A stretch of 33,223 bases of DNA from an uncultured Acidimicrobiales bacterium (GCA_937930655.1 CALHBU010000158.1:1-33223), one strand, 5' to 3'. Counted from the first letter of the stretch, positions 8,937 to 18,052 are shown. Made by a program: numbers and translations. Notes: generated from the sequence alone by a model not told the origin.

Positions 8937-9737
8937 ATGCCAGAAGGTCATGTCCTACACCGCGCCGCTCGTTTGCAGGGAAAGCGGTTCAACGGGTGTG
9001 AAGTGGCGGTTGAATCCCCGCAGGGCCGTTTTTCTGCTGGCGCCGACCAACTTGATGGCCAAACACTCGAGGTGATCGAAGCCAAAGGAAAGCACCTCTT
9101 CTACCGGTTCGAGAGCAGCGATGTCCTGCACATCCACCTCGGTTTGTTCGGGAAGTTCAGACTGTCCCGGCCCCCGTTCCCTGAGCCCTCACCGGCCTGT
9201 CGGGTGCTCATGAGCACAAGCGATGACCAGCTGCACCTGGCCGGCCCCAATCAATGCGAGATCCTCGACCCAGAAGCGACGGCCGACGTCATGGATCGCC
9301 TGGGGCCCGACCCGTTGAGGGGCCCGGCCGATGGAGCCGAGGACTTTGGGCGCCGGCTCTCGACCAGAAAGATCCCGATCGGGCGGGCCATCATGGACCA
9401 GAAGATCGTCTCGGGGATCGGCAACGTCTACCGCTCCGAGTTGCTGTTCATGCTCGGCATCGACCCCTTCACTCCGGCCAACAAGCTCGGGGTTGACGAC
9501 GTTGAACGGTTGTGGGCTCTGACGGTGGACGAGCTGAAGGCAGGGGAGCGGTTGGGGCGGATCGTGACCGTCACGCCAGACGATTCCGACGGAGCGAAGC
9601 GCCGCGAGCTGGCGGCGGGCGAGCGGCTGTACGCCTACAAGCGAGACGGCAAGTCGTGCCGCCGTTGCCACGAGCCGATCGTCTGCGCCGACATCGATGG
9701 CCGCAATGTGTGGTGGTGTCGATCGTGTCAGCACTGA
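8937..9737 (+). CDS. nei: Fpg/Nei family DNA glycosylase (endonuclease VIII-like)
   Basis: MPEGHVLHRAARLQGKRFNG N-terminus, GRAIMDQKIVSGIGNVYRSELLFMLGIDP H2TH region, C-terminal zinc finger CRRCHEPIV...WWCRSCQ. Confidence 0.9.
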   Translation: MPEGHVLHRAARLQGKRFNGCEVAVESPQGRFSAGADQLDGQTLEVIEAKGKHLFYRFESSDVLHIHLGLFGKFRLSRPPFPEPSPACRVLMSTSDDQLHLAGPNQCEILDPEATADVMDRLGPDPLRGPADGAEDFGRRLSTRKIPIGRAIMDQKIVSGIGNVYRSELLFMLGIDPFTPANKLGVDDVERLWALTVDELKAGERLGRIVTVTPDDSDGAKRRELAAGERLYAYKRDGKSCRRCHEPIVCADIDGRNVWWCRSCQH

Positions 9738-9765
9738 CGGTGCTATCCGAGGGCCGGTAGGCTGG

Positions 9766-11289
9766 TCAGCCGAGGCGAGCCTGTAGCGAGGCGATGGTGT
9801 CGACCGTGTCCGGGGTGCGATCGGCCCGGTAGCCCTTGACCCTGGCAAACCGAAGAGCAACCCCACCGGGGTAGCGAGTGGAACGCTGCACGCCATCAAT
9901 GGCTATCTCCACCACCAATTCAGGCCGTACGAACACGGTGTGACCCGACGAACTCTCTCGAGTCTTCAACCGAAGGAACTGGTCGGTCTGCCACGCCAGC
10001 AGCTCATCGGTGAGCCCTTTGAAGGTCTTGCCAACCATCACGAAGTCGCCGCTCTCATGGTCCCTGGCTCCCAGGTGAAGATTGGAGAGTGAACCGGTGC
10101 GTCGCCCGTGACCCCATTCGGCAGCCAACACCACCAGGTCGAGCGTATGGACCGGCTTCACCTTGCGCCAGGCCTTGCCCCGACGGCCCGCCTGGTAGGC
10201 GCTCTCCAGCCCCTTGACCATCACCCCCTCGTGGCCGGCGGCTAGTGCTTGGTTGGAATGAGCCGCCGCTTCGTCGGGATCGCTGGTGATGACCATAGGG
10301 ACCCTGTGCTCACCGGCGATGCGATCGAGGGCCGCAGACCGTTCAGACAACGGTGCATCGATGAGGTCGACACCATCGAGATGCATGACATCGAAGAAGA
10401 ACGGGGTCATGGCCACCGCCGAGTCCGACGGTGTGCCTGATTCATCGCTGAACGTGCTCATGGTGTCCTGGAACGGCTGTGGCGAGCCATCGGCGACCAG
10501 CCCGAGCACTTCGCCGTCGAGCACCACTCGGTCGACCGGCAGCGCCGACACCACCTCGACCACACTGGTCAGTCGGTCGGTGACGTCGTTGAGATTGCGG
10601 GTGAAGATGGAGATGTCGGATCCGTGCCGATGAACCTGGATGCGGGCACCGTCCAGTTTCCACTCCACCGACGCTGCTCCGACCGCAGCCACTGCGTCAG
10701 CAACCGTTTCCGACGTCGAAGCCAGCATCGGCTCGATTGGCCGCCCGACCTCCAACTGAACGTTGGCCAAAGCCTCGGCGCCGTCGACCAATGCCAGTCG
10801 ACTGGCCACGCCCAGGTTGCCGGTCAGCATCACGGCCCGTCGAAGCTGGGTGAGCTTTACGTCACTTGCCTTGGCCACCGCAGCGGTAACAACACCAGCC
10901 AGCGCCCCCTGGCGGAGCTCACCGGTAAGGATTTGGCGGATGATCTGGTGTTCGGGTGCGGTGGCTCGTTGCATCAAACCAGTCAAAAGGTGGCGGCGAG
11001 ATGCCGTTGACCCGTCACCGGTGGTCTGTGACAGATCGGTGAGAAGCGAGTCGAGTTCTGTCACCGACAGGCTCGGCTCCTTGGCCGGTTGCACAGCCAA
11101 GCCAGACACCGTTGCCCAGCCGACCCCAACTCGGCCCTGGCGAGGCTTGGCGATCAGGAATCCGATACACGGCTCGATCTCACCGGGCTCGAGCTTGGCC
11201 ACCAGATCGGCCAGCAACGCCGTCTTCTCGTTGCGAGCCGATGCGGCGGCCACCGCAGTGGAGCAGGCAGCAAGATCGGCCAGGAGCAT
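9766..11289 (-). CDS. ATP-dependent DNA ligase (start probably at MLLADLAA; ORF open to 11331)
   Basis: VEWKLDGARIQVHRHG ligase active-site motif (KxDGxR), DGEVLG, EGVMVKGLES, KAWRKVKPVHTLDLVVL; mycobacterial LigB-like architecture. Confidence 0.9.
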   Translation of the reverse strand: MLLADLAACSTAVAAASARNEKTALLADLVAKLEPGEIEPCIGFLIAKPRQGRVGVGWATVSGLAVQPAKEPSLSVTELDSLLTDLSQTTGDGSTASRRHLLTGLMQRATAPEHQIIRQILTGELRQGALAGVVTAAVAKASDVKLTQLRRAVMLTGNLGVASRLALVDGAEALANVQLEVGRPIEPMLASTSETVADAVAAVGAASVEWKLDGARIQVHRHGSDISIFTRNLNDVTDRLTSVVEVVSALPVDRVVLDGEVLGLVADGSPQPFQDTMSTFSDESGTPSDSAVAMTPFFFDVMHLDGVDLIDAPLSERSAALDRIAGEHRVPMVITSDPDEAAAHSNQALAAGHEGVMVKGLESAYQAGRRGKAWRKVKPVHTLDLVVLAAEWGHGRRTGSLSNLHLGARDHESGDFVMVGKTFKGLTDELLAWQTDQFLRLKTRESSSGHTVFVRPELVVEIAIDGVQRSTRYPGGVALRFARVKGYRADRTPDTVDTIASLQARLG

Positions 11290-11316
11290 GAGAGAAGTCT
11301 GCCCTTCCGATTGGCG

Positions 11317-11322
11317 TAGTGT
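11317..11322 (+). promoter_or_regulatory. Candidate -10 element (TAGTGT) of the selenoprotein gene
   Basis: TAGTGT-gaagctc-ATG(11330); 7 nt spacing suggests a leaderless mRNA. Confidence 0.4.
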
Positions 11323-11329
11323 GAAGCTC

Positions 11330-12412
11330 ATGATTCTCGATCAACTGACGGTGTCACCGGCGGCCTTCGCCGACCGGACCGGGTGGGAAGCCAAACCGGA
11401 AGGCCTCTGTAAGGGCGATATCTGTGTCCCCGCCCCCGAGGCAGTAGCCACTGATGGGCAGCTTGATGTCCAGGTGCTGTCTCAGAAACTCGGCATGCCT
11501 TTGGTCTCTGACAGCGCTCGGGGCATTCATGCCCTAGGGCCCGAGGCCAATGGGCGATCGTTGACGACAGCCGTCGCCCCCGAGCTTGAGCTCCCAACGC
11601 TCAGCGCGGACCGAAACCCGTTCAAACTTTCGGCGCTTCACGGCCGCAAGGTTCTGCTGGTCGCCTGGGCCTCGTGGTGAGGCTGCAGAATGAGCTTGCC
11701 CGGGTGGCAGGCACTGCACGCTGAACTTGAACCCCTAGGCGTCACCGTCGTAACGGTGGCCCTCGATATCGACCCGGCCAAAGCCCAACCGTGGGTGGAT
11801 GCCGCCGCGCCGACGCACCCATCGCTTGTCGACTCTGCACACATCACCAACGAACTCTTCGGCTTCAACAATGTGCCGATGGCCGTGTGGATCGATGAAA
11901 CCGGCACCCTTGTCCGCCCGGCTGAGAGTGCCTCGATCGAGGGGCGCGACACCACGTCTCCGCTTCCTGAGGGTCTTCCCGATCGTGTCGTCGAGCTGAT
12001 GACAGAAGCGCGGAAGATCCCCGATATCGCTGATGGTTATCGGGCCGCGGTGCTCGATTGGGCCGAAAAAGGCCCCGACAGCGAGTTTGCGTTGTCACCG
12101 GCCGAGGTCATCGAAGCATCGTTGCCTCGAGACACCCACCACGCCGAAGCTGCCGCCAACTTTGAGTTGGGTCAGCATCTCTTCCGTACCGTCGGTAAAG
12201 ACGCTGCCATTCCGTTCTGGAGGGCTGCCCACGCGTTGGATCCCACTAACTGGACCTACAAGCGGCAGGCCTGGACGCTCGAGACCACACCGGAAGGCGA
12301 GCCATCGGACATGATGCAGCCACCGACCGAGGTGTACGAGGGCAACTGGCTCGACGATGTCCGGGCCAGTGGTGGCGGCGAGAACTACATCACCCGCCCC
12401 AGTTTTCTCTAG
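11330..12412 (+). CDS. ResA/thioredoxin-like selenoprotein (Sec encoded by TGA 11678-11680, codon 117)
   Basis: ORF 10763-11680 (from ATG 11330) and ORF 11690-12412 are in the same frame. Read-through gives ...HGRKVLLVAWASW-U-GCRMSLPGWQALHAELEPLGVTVVTVALDIDPAKAQPW..., i.e. a thioredoxin-like WAxWC(G)C region with TGA at the Cys position, followed by a hairpin. Confidence 0.85.
11684..11718 (+). promoter_or_regulatory. Candidate bacterial SECIS element
   Basis: tgcag(11684-11688)/ctgca(11714-11718) lower stem; gcttgcc(11694-11700)/ggcaggc(11706-11712) upper 7-bp stem; loop cgggt(11701-11705), starting 21 nt after the TGA with G as second loop base. Confidence 0.75.
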
Positions 12413-12867
12413 CTGCTCTCGCTGCAGGCTCGACAGTGCCCAACAAGATCGATTCGATGGTGTTCGCCGCTGAATCCTTCGGAGGCGGCGGCACTGGCTA
12501 GTGCCGCGTGGAGATCGTCCTCCAGCCGGTCGGGGAGCGTGACGTCGAGCACGATCCCGCAACCGATACAGACCAGGTGGTGGTGATGGGCACCGGTGAC
12601 GTCCTCGGTCAGTTCGAAACGGGCATGGTCGTCGGTGGTGATGATTCGATGGACAACCCCGGCCTCTTCCAGAACAGCCAGGTTCCGGTAGGTGGAACTC
12701 TGAGCCAGGACGTCATCACGATTGAGCAGCTCGGAGATGGTCGCAGGGGCCGGAGCCGTGGCCAGAAGCTCAACGACGGAACGACGATTGCGGGTGTAGC
12801 GCTGGTCGAGAGTGCGAAGGCGCTGCAAAGCGATCTCGTGTAGCTCACTCAGCGACAACCCGGCCAT
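12409..12867 (-). CDS. Fur family transcriptional regulator
   Basis: TRNRRSVVELLATAPAPATISELL...SSTYRNLAVLEEAGVVHRI...HHHHLVCIGCGIVLDV...HCRAC. Confidence 0.92.
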   Translation of the reverse strand: MAGLSLSELHEIALQRLRTLDQRYTRNRRSVVELLATAPAPATISELLNRDDVLAQSSTYRNLAVLEEAGVVHRIITTDDHARFELTEDVTGAHHHHLVCIGCGIVLDVTLPDRLEDDLHAALASAAASEGFSGEHHRIDLVGHCRACSESS

Positions 12868-12959
12868 TGGCCGCTAGCGTAGTGGGAACGACTGAGAACG
12901 GAACAAACTGCTCCGTTCTGTCGTTGAAGAGAACGTGCCGAACCCAGGAGGTTCACATC

Positions 12960-13661
12960 ATGGCCCAGACCACCTACGACATGACACCGGTCATTCAGAC
13001 CGACGACCAGACCAGAACCAACTTCCTCATCAAGGTCTATCAACACCTCGGACTGGGCGTTGCCGCCTTCATCGTGTTCGAGACCTTCCTGTTTATGACC
13101 GGAGCGGCCGAAGCGATCTACAACTTCGTGGCCGGTTCCCGCGGAACCTGGATCATCGTGCTCGGCGGTTTCATGGTCGTGAACATGATCACCAGCCGGG
13201 CGGCCCACAACTTGTCTAATCCAGCAGCCCAGTACGGCGGCCTGTTCGGGTTGGCAGTGGCTGAAGCGCTGATCTTCGCCCCCATGTTGTTTTACGTCTT
13301 CAACACCGATGGTGCGGGCACTGTCGGCGCTGCTGCTGCTGTGACCGGCGCCGGTTTCGCCGGCCTCACCGTGGTAGCCATGGTCACCAAGAGTGACCTG
13401 TCGTGGATGCGCCCCATCCTCATGTTCGCCGGCGTAATGGCCATGGTGGCCATCGGCGCTGCGCTGCTCTTCGGTTTCCACCTGGGCGTCTGGTTCAGCG
13501 TGGCGATGGTGGCCTTCGCCGGTGCATCCATCCTCTACCAGACCCAGAACATCATTCGCCGGTATCCGGCTTGGGCCTACGTCGGGGCTGCCGTTGGGCT
13601 GTTCGGCTCGCTCATGACGATGTTCTGGTATGTCCTCCAGATCTTCTCTGGTCGCGACTGA
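12960..13661 (+). CDS. Bax inhibitor-1/YccA family membrane protein
   Basis: MAQTTYDMTPVIQTDDQTRTNFLIKVYQHLGLGVAAFIVFETFLF, seven hydrophobic segments; aggagg ribosome-binding site upstream. Confidence 0.88.
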   Translation: MAQTTYDMTPVIQTDDQTRTNFLIKVYQHLGLGVAAFIVFETFLFMTGAAEAIYNFVAGSRGTWIIVLGGFMVVNMITSRAAHNLSNPAAQYGGLFGLAVAEALIFAPMLFYVFNTDGAGTVGAAAAVTGAGFAGLTVVAMVTKSDLSWMRPILMFAGVMAMVAIGAALLFGFHLGVWFSVAMVAFAGASILYQTQNIIRRYPAWAYVGAAVGLFGSLMTMFWYVLQIFSGRD

Positions 13662-13670
13662 TCAGCATCG

Positions 13671-14426
13671 GTGTCGATCGATCTCAACGCCGATCTGGGT
13701 GAAGGATTCGGTCGCTGGTCGCTCGGCTCTGATGACCTTCTCCTCGAGGTCGTCACCAGCGCCAACGTGGCGTGCGGCTTTCATGCTGGCGACCCTCCCA
13801 TTCTCCGTCAGGTCTGCGAAGGAGCGGCCGCCAAGGGCGTAAAGGTCGGCGCCCAGGTCTCCTATCGAGACTTGGCTGGCTTTGGCCGTCGGGCCATGGA
13901 TGTCCCGGCAGCCGAGCTTGAGAACGAAGTGATTTATCAGATTGGTGCGCTCGACGGCATGTGTCGGGTGGCCGGGACCTCGGTGTCCTATATCAAGCCT
14001 CATGGCGCTCTCTACAACCGCTGCTTCACCGATCTCGAGCAGGCAACGGCGGTAGCAGCTGCCGTTGCCGCCTACGACAATGGCCTCACCATGCTGGGCC
14101 AGCCCGGTTCGGCGCTTTTGGCTGCTGCTGAAACGGCCGGTTTGGCGGTCGCCAACGAAGCGTTCGCCGATCGGGCCTATGCCCCTGACGGCTCACTGGT
14201 TCCTCGAGGAAGCAACGGCTCGGTCATTCATGACCCGGCGACGGTGACCCGTCGGGTCATCCAGATGGCTACTGAGCACACGGTGGTGGCCATCGACGGC
14301 TCAGTTATCGACATCCGTCCCGACTCGGTTTGCCTGCACAGCGACACACCAGGAGCAGTCGAACTGGCCCGAGCCGTTCGTCGTGGGCTGGAAGCAGCTG
14401 GAGTCGAGCTCACAGCCTTCGTATGA
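13671..14426 (+). CDS. pxpA: 5-oxoprolinase subunit PxpA (LamB/YcsF family)
   Basis: SIDLNADLGEGFGRW...VTSANVACGFHAGDP...SYIKPHGALYNR. Confidence 0.95.
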   Translation: MSIDLNADLGEGFGRWSLGSDDLLLEVVTSANVACGFHAGDPPILRQVCEGAAAKGVKVGAQVSYRDLAGFGRRAMDVPAAELENEVIYQIGALDGMCRVAGTSVSYIKPHGALYNRCFTDLEQATAVAAAVAAYDNGLTMLGQPGSALLAAAETAGLAVANEAFADRAYAPDGSLVPRGSNGSVIHDPATVTRRVIQMATEHTVVAIDGSVIDIRPDSVCLHSDTPGAVELARAVRRGLEAAGVELTAFV

Positions 14427-14451
14427 GCGGCCCATCAGGTGGGTGGCAGGC

Positions 14452-15066
14452 ATGAGAGTCCTCGAATACGGCGAGCGGGCCTTGCTGCTGGAGGTCGAAC
14501 CAGAACGAGTGTCGGACTATCTCGATGCATTGCTGGCGCTCGATCTACCTGATGTGGTGTCGATCGTCCCCGCCGCCCAGACGCTGCTGATAGAGGCTCG
14601 CTCAGCTAGTGCCACCGGTTCCCTGCGCTATCGGTTGGAGAGCATCAAACCTGTCAGTGGGACCCGGCAGGACCTCCCCGAGGTCCAGATCAACACGGTC
14701 TATGACGGCCCCGATCTTGCCTGGGTGGCGGGGCAAACCGGCCTCACCGTCGACGAGGTCATCGAGGTCCACTCCCGGTCGGTCTTTCGAGTTCAGTTCT
14801 GCGGCTTCAGCCCCGGCTTCGGCTATCTCTCCGGATTGGACGAACGGCTTCATCTTCCTCGCCGAGAGTCGCCCCGTACGTCGGTCCCCGCCGGCTCGGT
14901 GTCGATCGCCAATGCCTATTCGGCCGTCTACACCGCCGCTACACCCGGCGGGTGGCATCTGTTGGGTAGGACCGACGCTCAACTCTTCGATCCGGCCCGC
15001 TTCGATGCCGGCGAATCGCCGGCGGTCTTCCAACCAGGCGTCATCGTTCGGTTCGTTCCCCAATGA
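14452..15066 (+). CDS. pxpB: 5-oxoprolinase subunit PxpB
   Basis: MRVLEYGERALLLEVE...VQFCGFSPGFGYLSGLDERLHLPRRESPRTSVPAGSVSIANAYSAVYTAATPGGWHLLGRT. Confidence 0.95.
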   Translation: MRVLEYGERALLLEVEPERVSDYLDALLALDLPDVVSIVPAAQTLLIEARSASATGSLRYRLESIKPVSGTRQDLPEVQINTVYDGPDLAWVAGQTGLTVDEVIEVHSRSVFRVQFCGFSPGFGYLSGLDERLHLPRRESPRTSVPAGSVSIANAYSAVYTAATPGGWHLLGRTDAQLFDPARFDAGESPAVFQPGVIVRFVPQ

Positions 15067-15962
15067 ACGCAGGCTCTCCAACTAACGCAGGCTCTCCAAC
15101 CAACGCAGGCTCTCTGGTGATCTTCGAGACCGGGTTGTTCTCCACCATCCAGGACGACGGTCGGCCGGGGTTTGCTCACCTGGCAGTTGGACCGTGCGGT
15201 GCGGCTGACCAACCGGCCTTTCATATGGCCAACCGTATTGTCGGCAACGCTCCCGGTGCGGCGGCTATTGAGTCCGTTCTCGGTGGCCTTCGTCTTCGGG
15301 CCGAGCGGCCCACCGTGATGGCCGTTACTGGAGCGCCGGTCACCGTCTCTGTCGATGGCGTTGCCAACGCCCCCGGCCAGGCGCTGCATTTGCCGGCCGG
15401 GGCCGAACTCACCCTCGGTACACCCACCACAGGATTACGAACCTATGTGGCGGCCAGGGGAGGGATAGCTGTGTCGACCGTGCTCGGATCTCGTAGTACG
15501 GACACACTGTCCGGTCTTGGTCCGTCGCCACTGACGATTGGTGATCGTCTACCGATCGGTGACGACGTTGTGTCGCTACCGGCCCCCGACCTGGTCCCGA
15601 TGCATCCACTCGACGAACGGCCGGTGGTGGAGATTCGGCGGGGCCCTCGTCACGACTGGCTGGATGAGGACTCCCAGCGACGACTCGTCGATGAGGATTT
15701 TGTCGTTAGCGACCAGATCAACCGTATTGGAGCGAGGTGTCGCGGCCCGTTACTGCAGCGAGCCCATCAACGGGAGCTGGCATCGGAAGCGATTCTCACC
15801 GGAGCGGTTCAGCTACCGCAGAACGGCGAGCCGATCATTTTCGGCCCCGATCACCCAACAACGGGTGGCTATCCGGTCGTGGCGGTTGTGGTCGAGCGTC
15901 ATTTGCCAACAGTGGCACAGCTCCGGCCCGGTCAGAGCCTTCGATTCCGCTGGGTCAGCTGA
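15063..15962 (+). CDS. pxpC: 5-oxoprolinase subunit PxpC (biotin-dependent carboxyltransferase-like)
   Basis: LVIFETGLFSTIQDDGRPGFAHLAVGPCGAADQPAFHMANRIVGN...; ATGA overlap with pxpB. Confidence 0.93.
   Translation: MNAGSPTNAGSPTNAGSLVIFETGLFSTIQDDGRPGFAHLAVGPCGAADQPAFHMANRIVGNAPGAAAIESVLGGLRLRAERPTVMAVTGAPVTVSVDGVANAPGQALHLPAGAELTLGTPTTGLRTYVAARGGIAVSTVLGSRSTDTLSGLGPSPLTIGDRLPIGDDVVSLPAPDLVPMHPLDERPVVEIRRGPRHDWLDEDSQRRLVDEDFVVSDQINRIGARCRGPLLQRAHQRELASEAILTGAVQLPQNGEPIIFGPDHPTTGGYPVVAVVVERHLPTVAQLRPGQSLRFRWVS
15066..15114. repeat. 18-bp tandem repeat, about 2.7 copies (aacgcaggctctccaacy)
   Basis: Units at 15066-15083, 15084-15101 and partial 15102-15114, beginning directly after the pxpC ATG; encodes NAGSPT-NAGSPT-NAGS. 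Confidence 0.95.
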
Positions 15963-16835
15963 TCAGCCGTAGTCGTAGAAGCCACGGCCGGTCTTGCGGC
16001 CGAGCAGTCCGGCCTCGACCATTCGGGCCAGCAGCGGTGGAGGCGCGTACAGCTGCTCTTTGAACTCTTCGTAGAGCGACTCGGCGACTGCCATGGTGGT
16101 ATCGAGACCAATAAGGTCGGCAAGGGCGAGAGGTCCCATGGGATGGGCGCAGCCGGTCACCATGCCCTGATCGATGTCTTCCTTGGACGCGAAGCCTGAC
16201 TCAAACATCCGAATGGCCGACAGGACATACGGGATCAACAGGGCATTCACGATGAATCCAGCCCGGTCGGTCGAGTGGATGACCCGCTTGCCCAACGTTT
16301 CCCCGGAGTATGTCTGGGCGATGGCCTGGGTTGACTCCGACGTATGGAGCGACGTCACGATCTCGACAAGGTGGAGTACCGGGACGGGATTGAAGAAGTG
16401 AATGCCAATGACCTGTTCAGGGCGGCGGGTGACCATGGCCAACTTCATGATGGGGATGGAGGAGGTATTGGAGGCAAAGACCGCACCGTCCTGCTCGACC
16501 ACCTCGTCCAGCTGGCGGAAGACCGATGTCTTGGCGTCCTCGTTCTCGATGATGGCCTCGATGACCAGCTGTCGATCGGTCAGCGAATCGATCTCTGATT
16601 CGAATCTCAACCGATCGAGGATGGCGACCTGTTCGGCCGCGTCCATCTTCTCGGCCCGTACCGCCCGTTCCAACGATTTCTCGATGCGGGCCTTGCCGGC
16701 TTTGGCTGCGGCGTCGCTGGCTTCGACGACAATGACGTCGAGACCGGCCTTGGCCGAAACCTCTGCAATGCCGGACCCCATGAGGCCGGCTCCGATCACG
16801 CCAACCCGCTCGATAGAGGATGCTTGAGTAGTCAC
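15963..16835 (-). CDS. 3-hydroxybutyryl-CoA dehydrogenase / 3-hydroxyacyl-CoA dehydrogenase
   Basis: RVGVIGAGLMGSGIAEVSAKAGLDVIVVE, SSIPIMKLA...IGIHFFNPVPVLHLVEIV, GLLGRKTGRGFYDY. Confidence 0.95.
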   Translation of the reverse strand: MTTQASSIERVGVIGAGLMGSGIAEVSAKAGLDVIVVEASDAAAKAGKARIEKSLERAVRAEKMDAAEQVAILDRLRFESEIDSLTDRQLVIEAIIENEDAKTSVFRQLDEVVEQDGAVFASNTSSIPIMKLAMVTRRPEQVIGIHFFNPVPVLHLVEIVTSLHTSESTQAIAQTYSGETLGKRVIHSTDRAGFIVNALLIPYVLSAIRMFESGFASKEDIDQGMVTGCAHPMGPLALADLIGLDTTMAVAESLYEEFKEQLYAPPPLLARMVEAGLLGRKTGRGFYDYG

Positions 16836-16864
16836 CCCGACATTGTGCCAGGCCAGTAGCCCGC

Positions 16865-17929
16865 CTAATCGAAACCCAGGGAATCTTCATCGACGACGGT
16901 GGAGGGGTCGGGCGGGGTAATCCCAAGATCAGCGCCGTAGTCGAACATGTCGAATGTCATGGAGAAGCTCTCGAAGTCGTTCTCGGATCCAAGGTCGGTG
17001 CCGCTCATGCTTATCGAGAAGCGATAGAGCAGGCCGTCCTCACCGATCCAGAAGTCGATCGGGAGTGCTTCTGTCGGCAGCTCACCGAAGTTCTCCTCGA
17101 ACTCGGCCTGCTCAGAAGGGTTGAGCGAGTTTGGATCGACAGTGGCCCTGAGGTGGCGAGTTTCAACGCCGTGAATCGTCTCGGTGCCGAGATCCTCAAT
17201 CGAGGCATCGAGTTCCTTCATGCTGTCGAGAATGTCCGTCGGCGAGCTAAGCCCACCGAATCCGAGGTCGTCCGGGCTGAACGCCTCCTCGCTGTCGGCG
17301 TCCATGGCCAACCACTGATCTTCCTCTACACCGAGAAAGCCAAGGAATCCCCACTGCATCCAGGCCTCATCGCCAATGGTGATCATCCGCATGGGGTCGG
17401 AAAACATGGTGCCGAAATCGGCAAACAACTCGTCGTCAGAGCCGCCATCAGTCTCGGCCTCAAACATCGCTTCCATCCCGCTGAGATCGAACTCGAACTC
17501 ACTGGCCTGATTTGGCAAATCGAAGGCGCCCCGCATTGTCACGATGACGGGTTCGGAATACTCGGCTGAAACCATCTCGATTCTGGCCTCGAAACGAGCC
17601 GACGTCTGAGCGTCCGGGTCCAGGGTGGCGGCCAGCACGGAGGAGCCAAGGCGGGTCTGCGCTCTGTCTGGTTGGGTTGCGGGTTTGGTCGGAGTCGCGC
17701 TGTCTGGTGCGACCTCGGTTGTTGGCAGAGAGGTTGAGGATTGGCTGGTTCCGGGTGCCGCCTCTGAACGAAGGCCTCCCAGAGGAGAGGGTTCTTGTTC
17801 AACGGCCTGCGGGTCAAGTACCGGCACCGTGGCCCCAGAGTCGGCGGTGTCCTGAGTGCCGGCGCCGCATGAGGTGGCGGTGAGTGCAGTCGCAGTGGCC
17901 AGGCTGAGCAAAAGGCGGCGCTTCGTCAT
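16865..17929 (-). CDS. LppX/LprAFG-like lipoprotein
   Basis: MTKRRLLLSLATATALTATSCGAG lipobox; DLGTETIHGVETRHLRATVDP...LPIDFWIGEDGLLYRFSISM region typical of the family. Confidence 0.7.
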   Translation of the reverse strand: MTKRRLLLSLATATALTATSCGAGTQDTADSGATVPVLDPQAVEQEPSPLGGLRSEAAPGTSQSSTSLPTTEVAPDSATPTKPATQPDRAQTRLGSSVLAATLDPDAQTSARFEARIEMVSAEYSEPVIVTMRGAFDLPNQASEFEFDLSGMEAMFEAETDGGSDDELFADFGTMFSDPMRMITIGDEAWMQWGFLGFLGVEEDQWLAMDADSEEAFSPDDLGFGGLSSPTDILDSMKELDASIEDLGTETIHGVETRHLRATVDPNSLNPSEQAEFEENFGELPTEALPIDFWIGEDGLLYRFSISMSGTDLGSENDFESFSMTFDMFDYGADLGITPPDPSTVVDEDSLGFD

Positions 17930-18040
17930 TCGTGTTCTCCGTGGGTTTCGATTCGCCGTCGTTTCGACAGATCTTCGGACAGGTCTTCGGCTTTTGCCTG
18001 CAAAAAGTTGAGGGTGGACCGAGCCCGACAGCTACCTGTC

Positions 18041-18046
18041 TAGGGT
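18041..18046 (+). promoter_or_regulatory. Candidate -10 element (TAGGGT) of a leaderless transcript
   Basis: TAGGGT-gagccg-ATG(18053); same box and spacing as at the SDR gene. Confidence 0.4.
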
Positions 18047-18052
18047 GAGCCG

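Noticed and set aside
11678-11680. In-frame TGA as a simple pseudogene mutation or sequencing error
   Set aside because: Cannot be excluded from one sequence, but the exact Cys position, intact downstream frame, a SECIS-like hairpin and a second independent case with the same geometry make Sec the better explanation.
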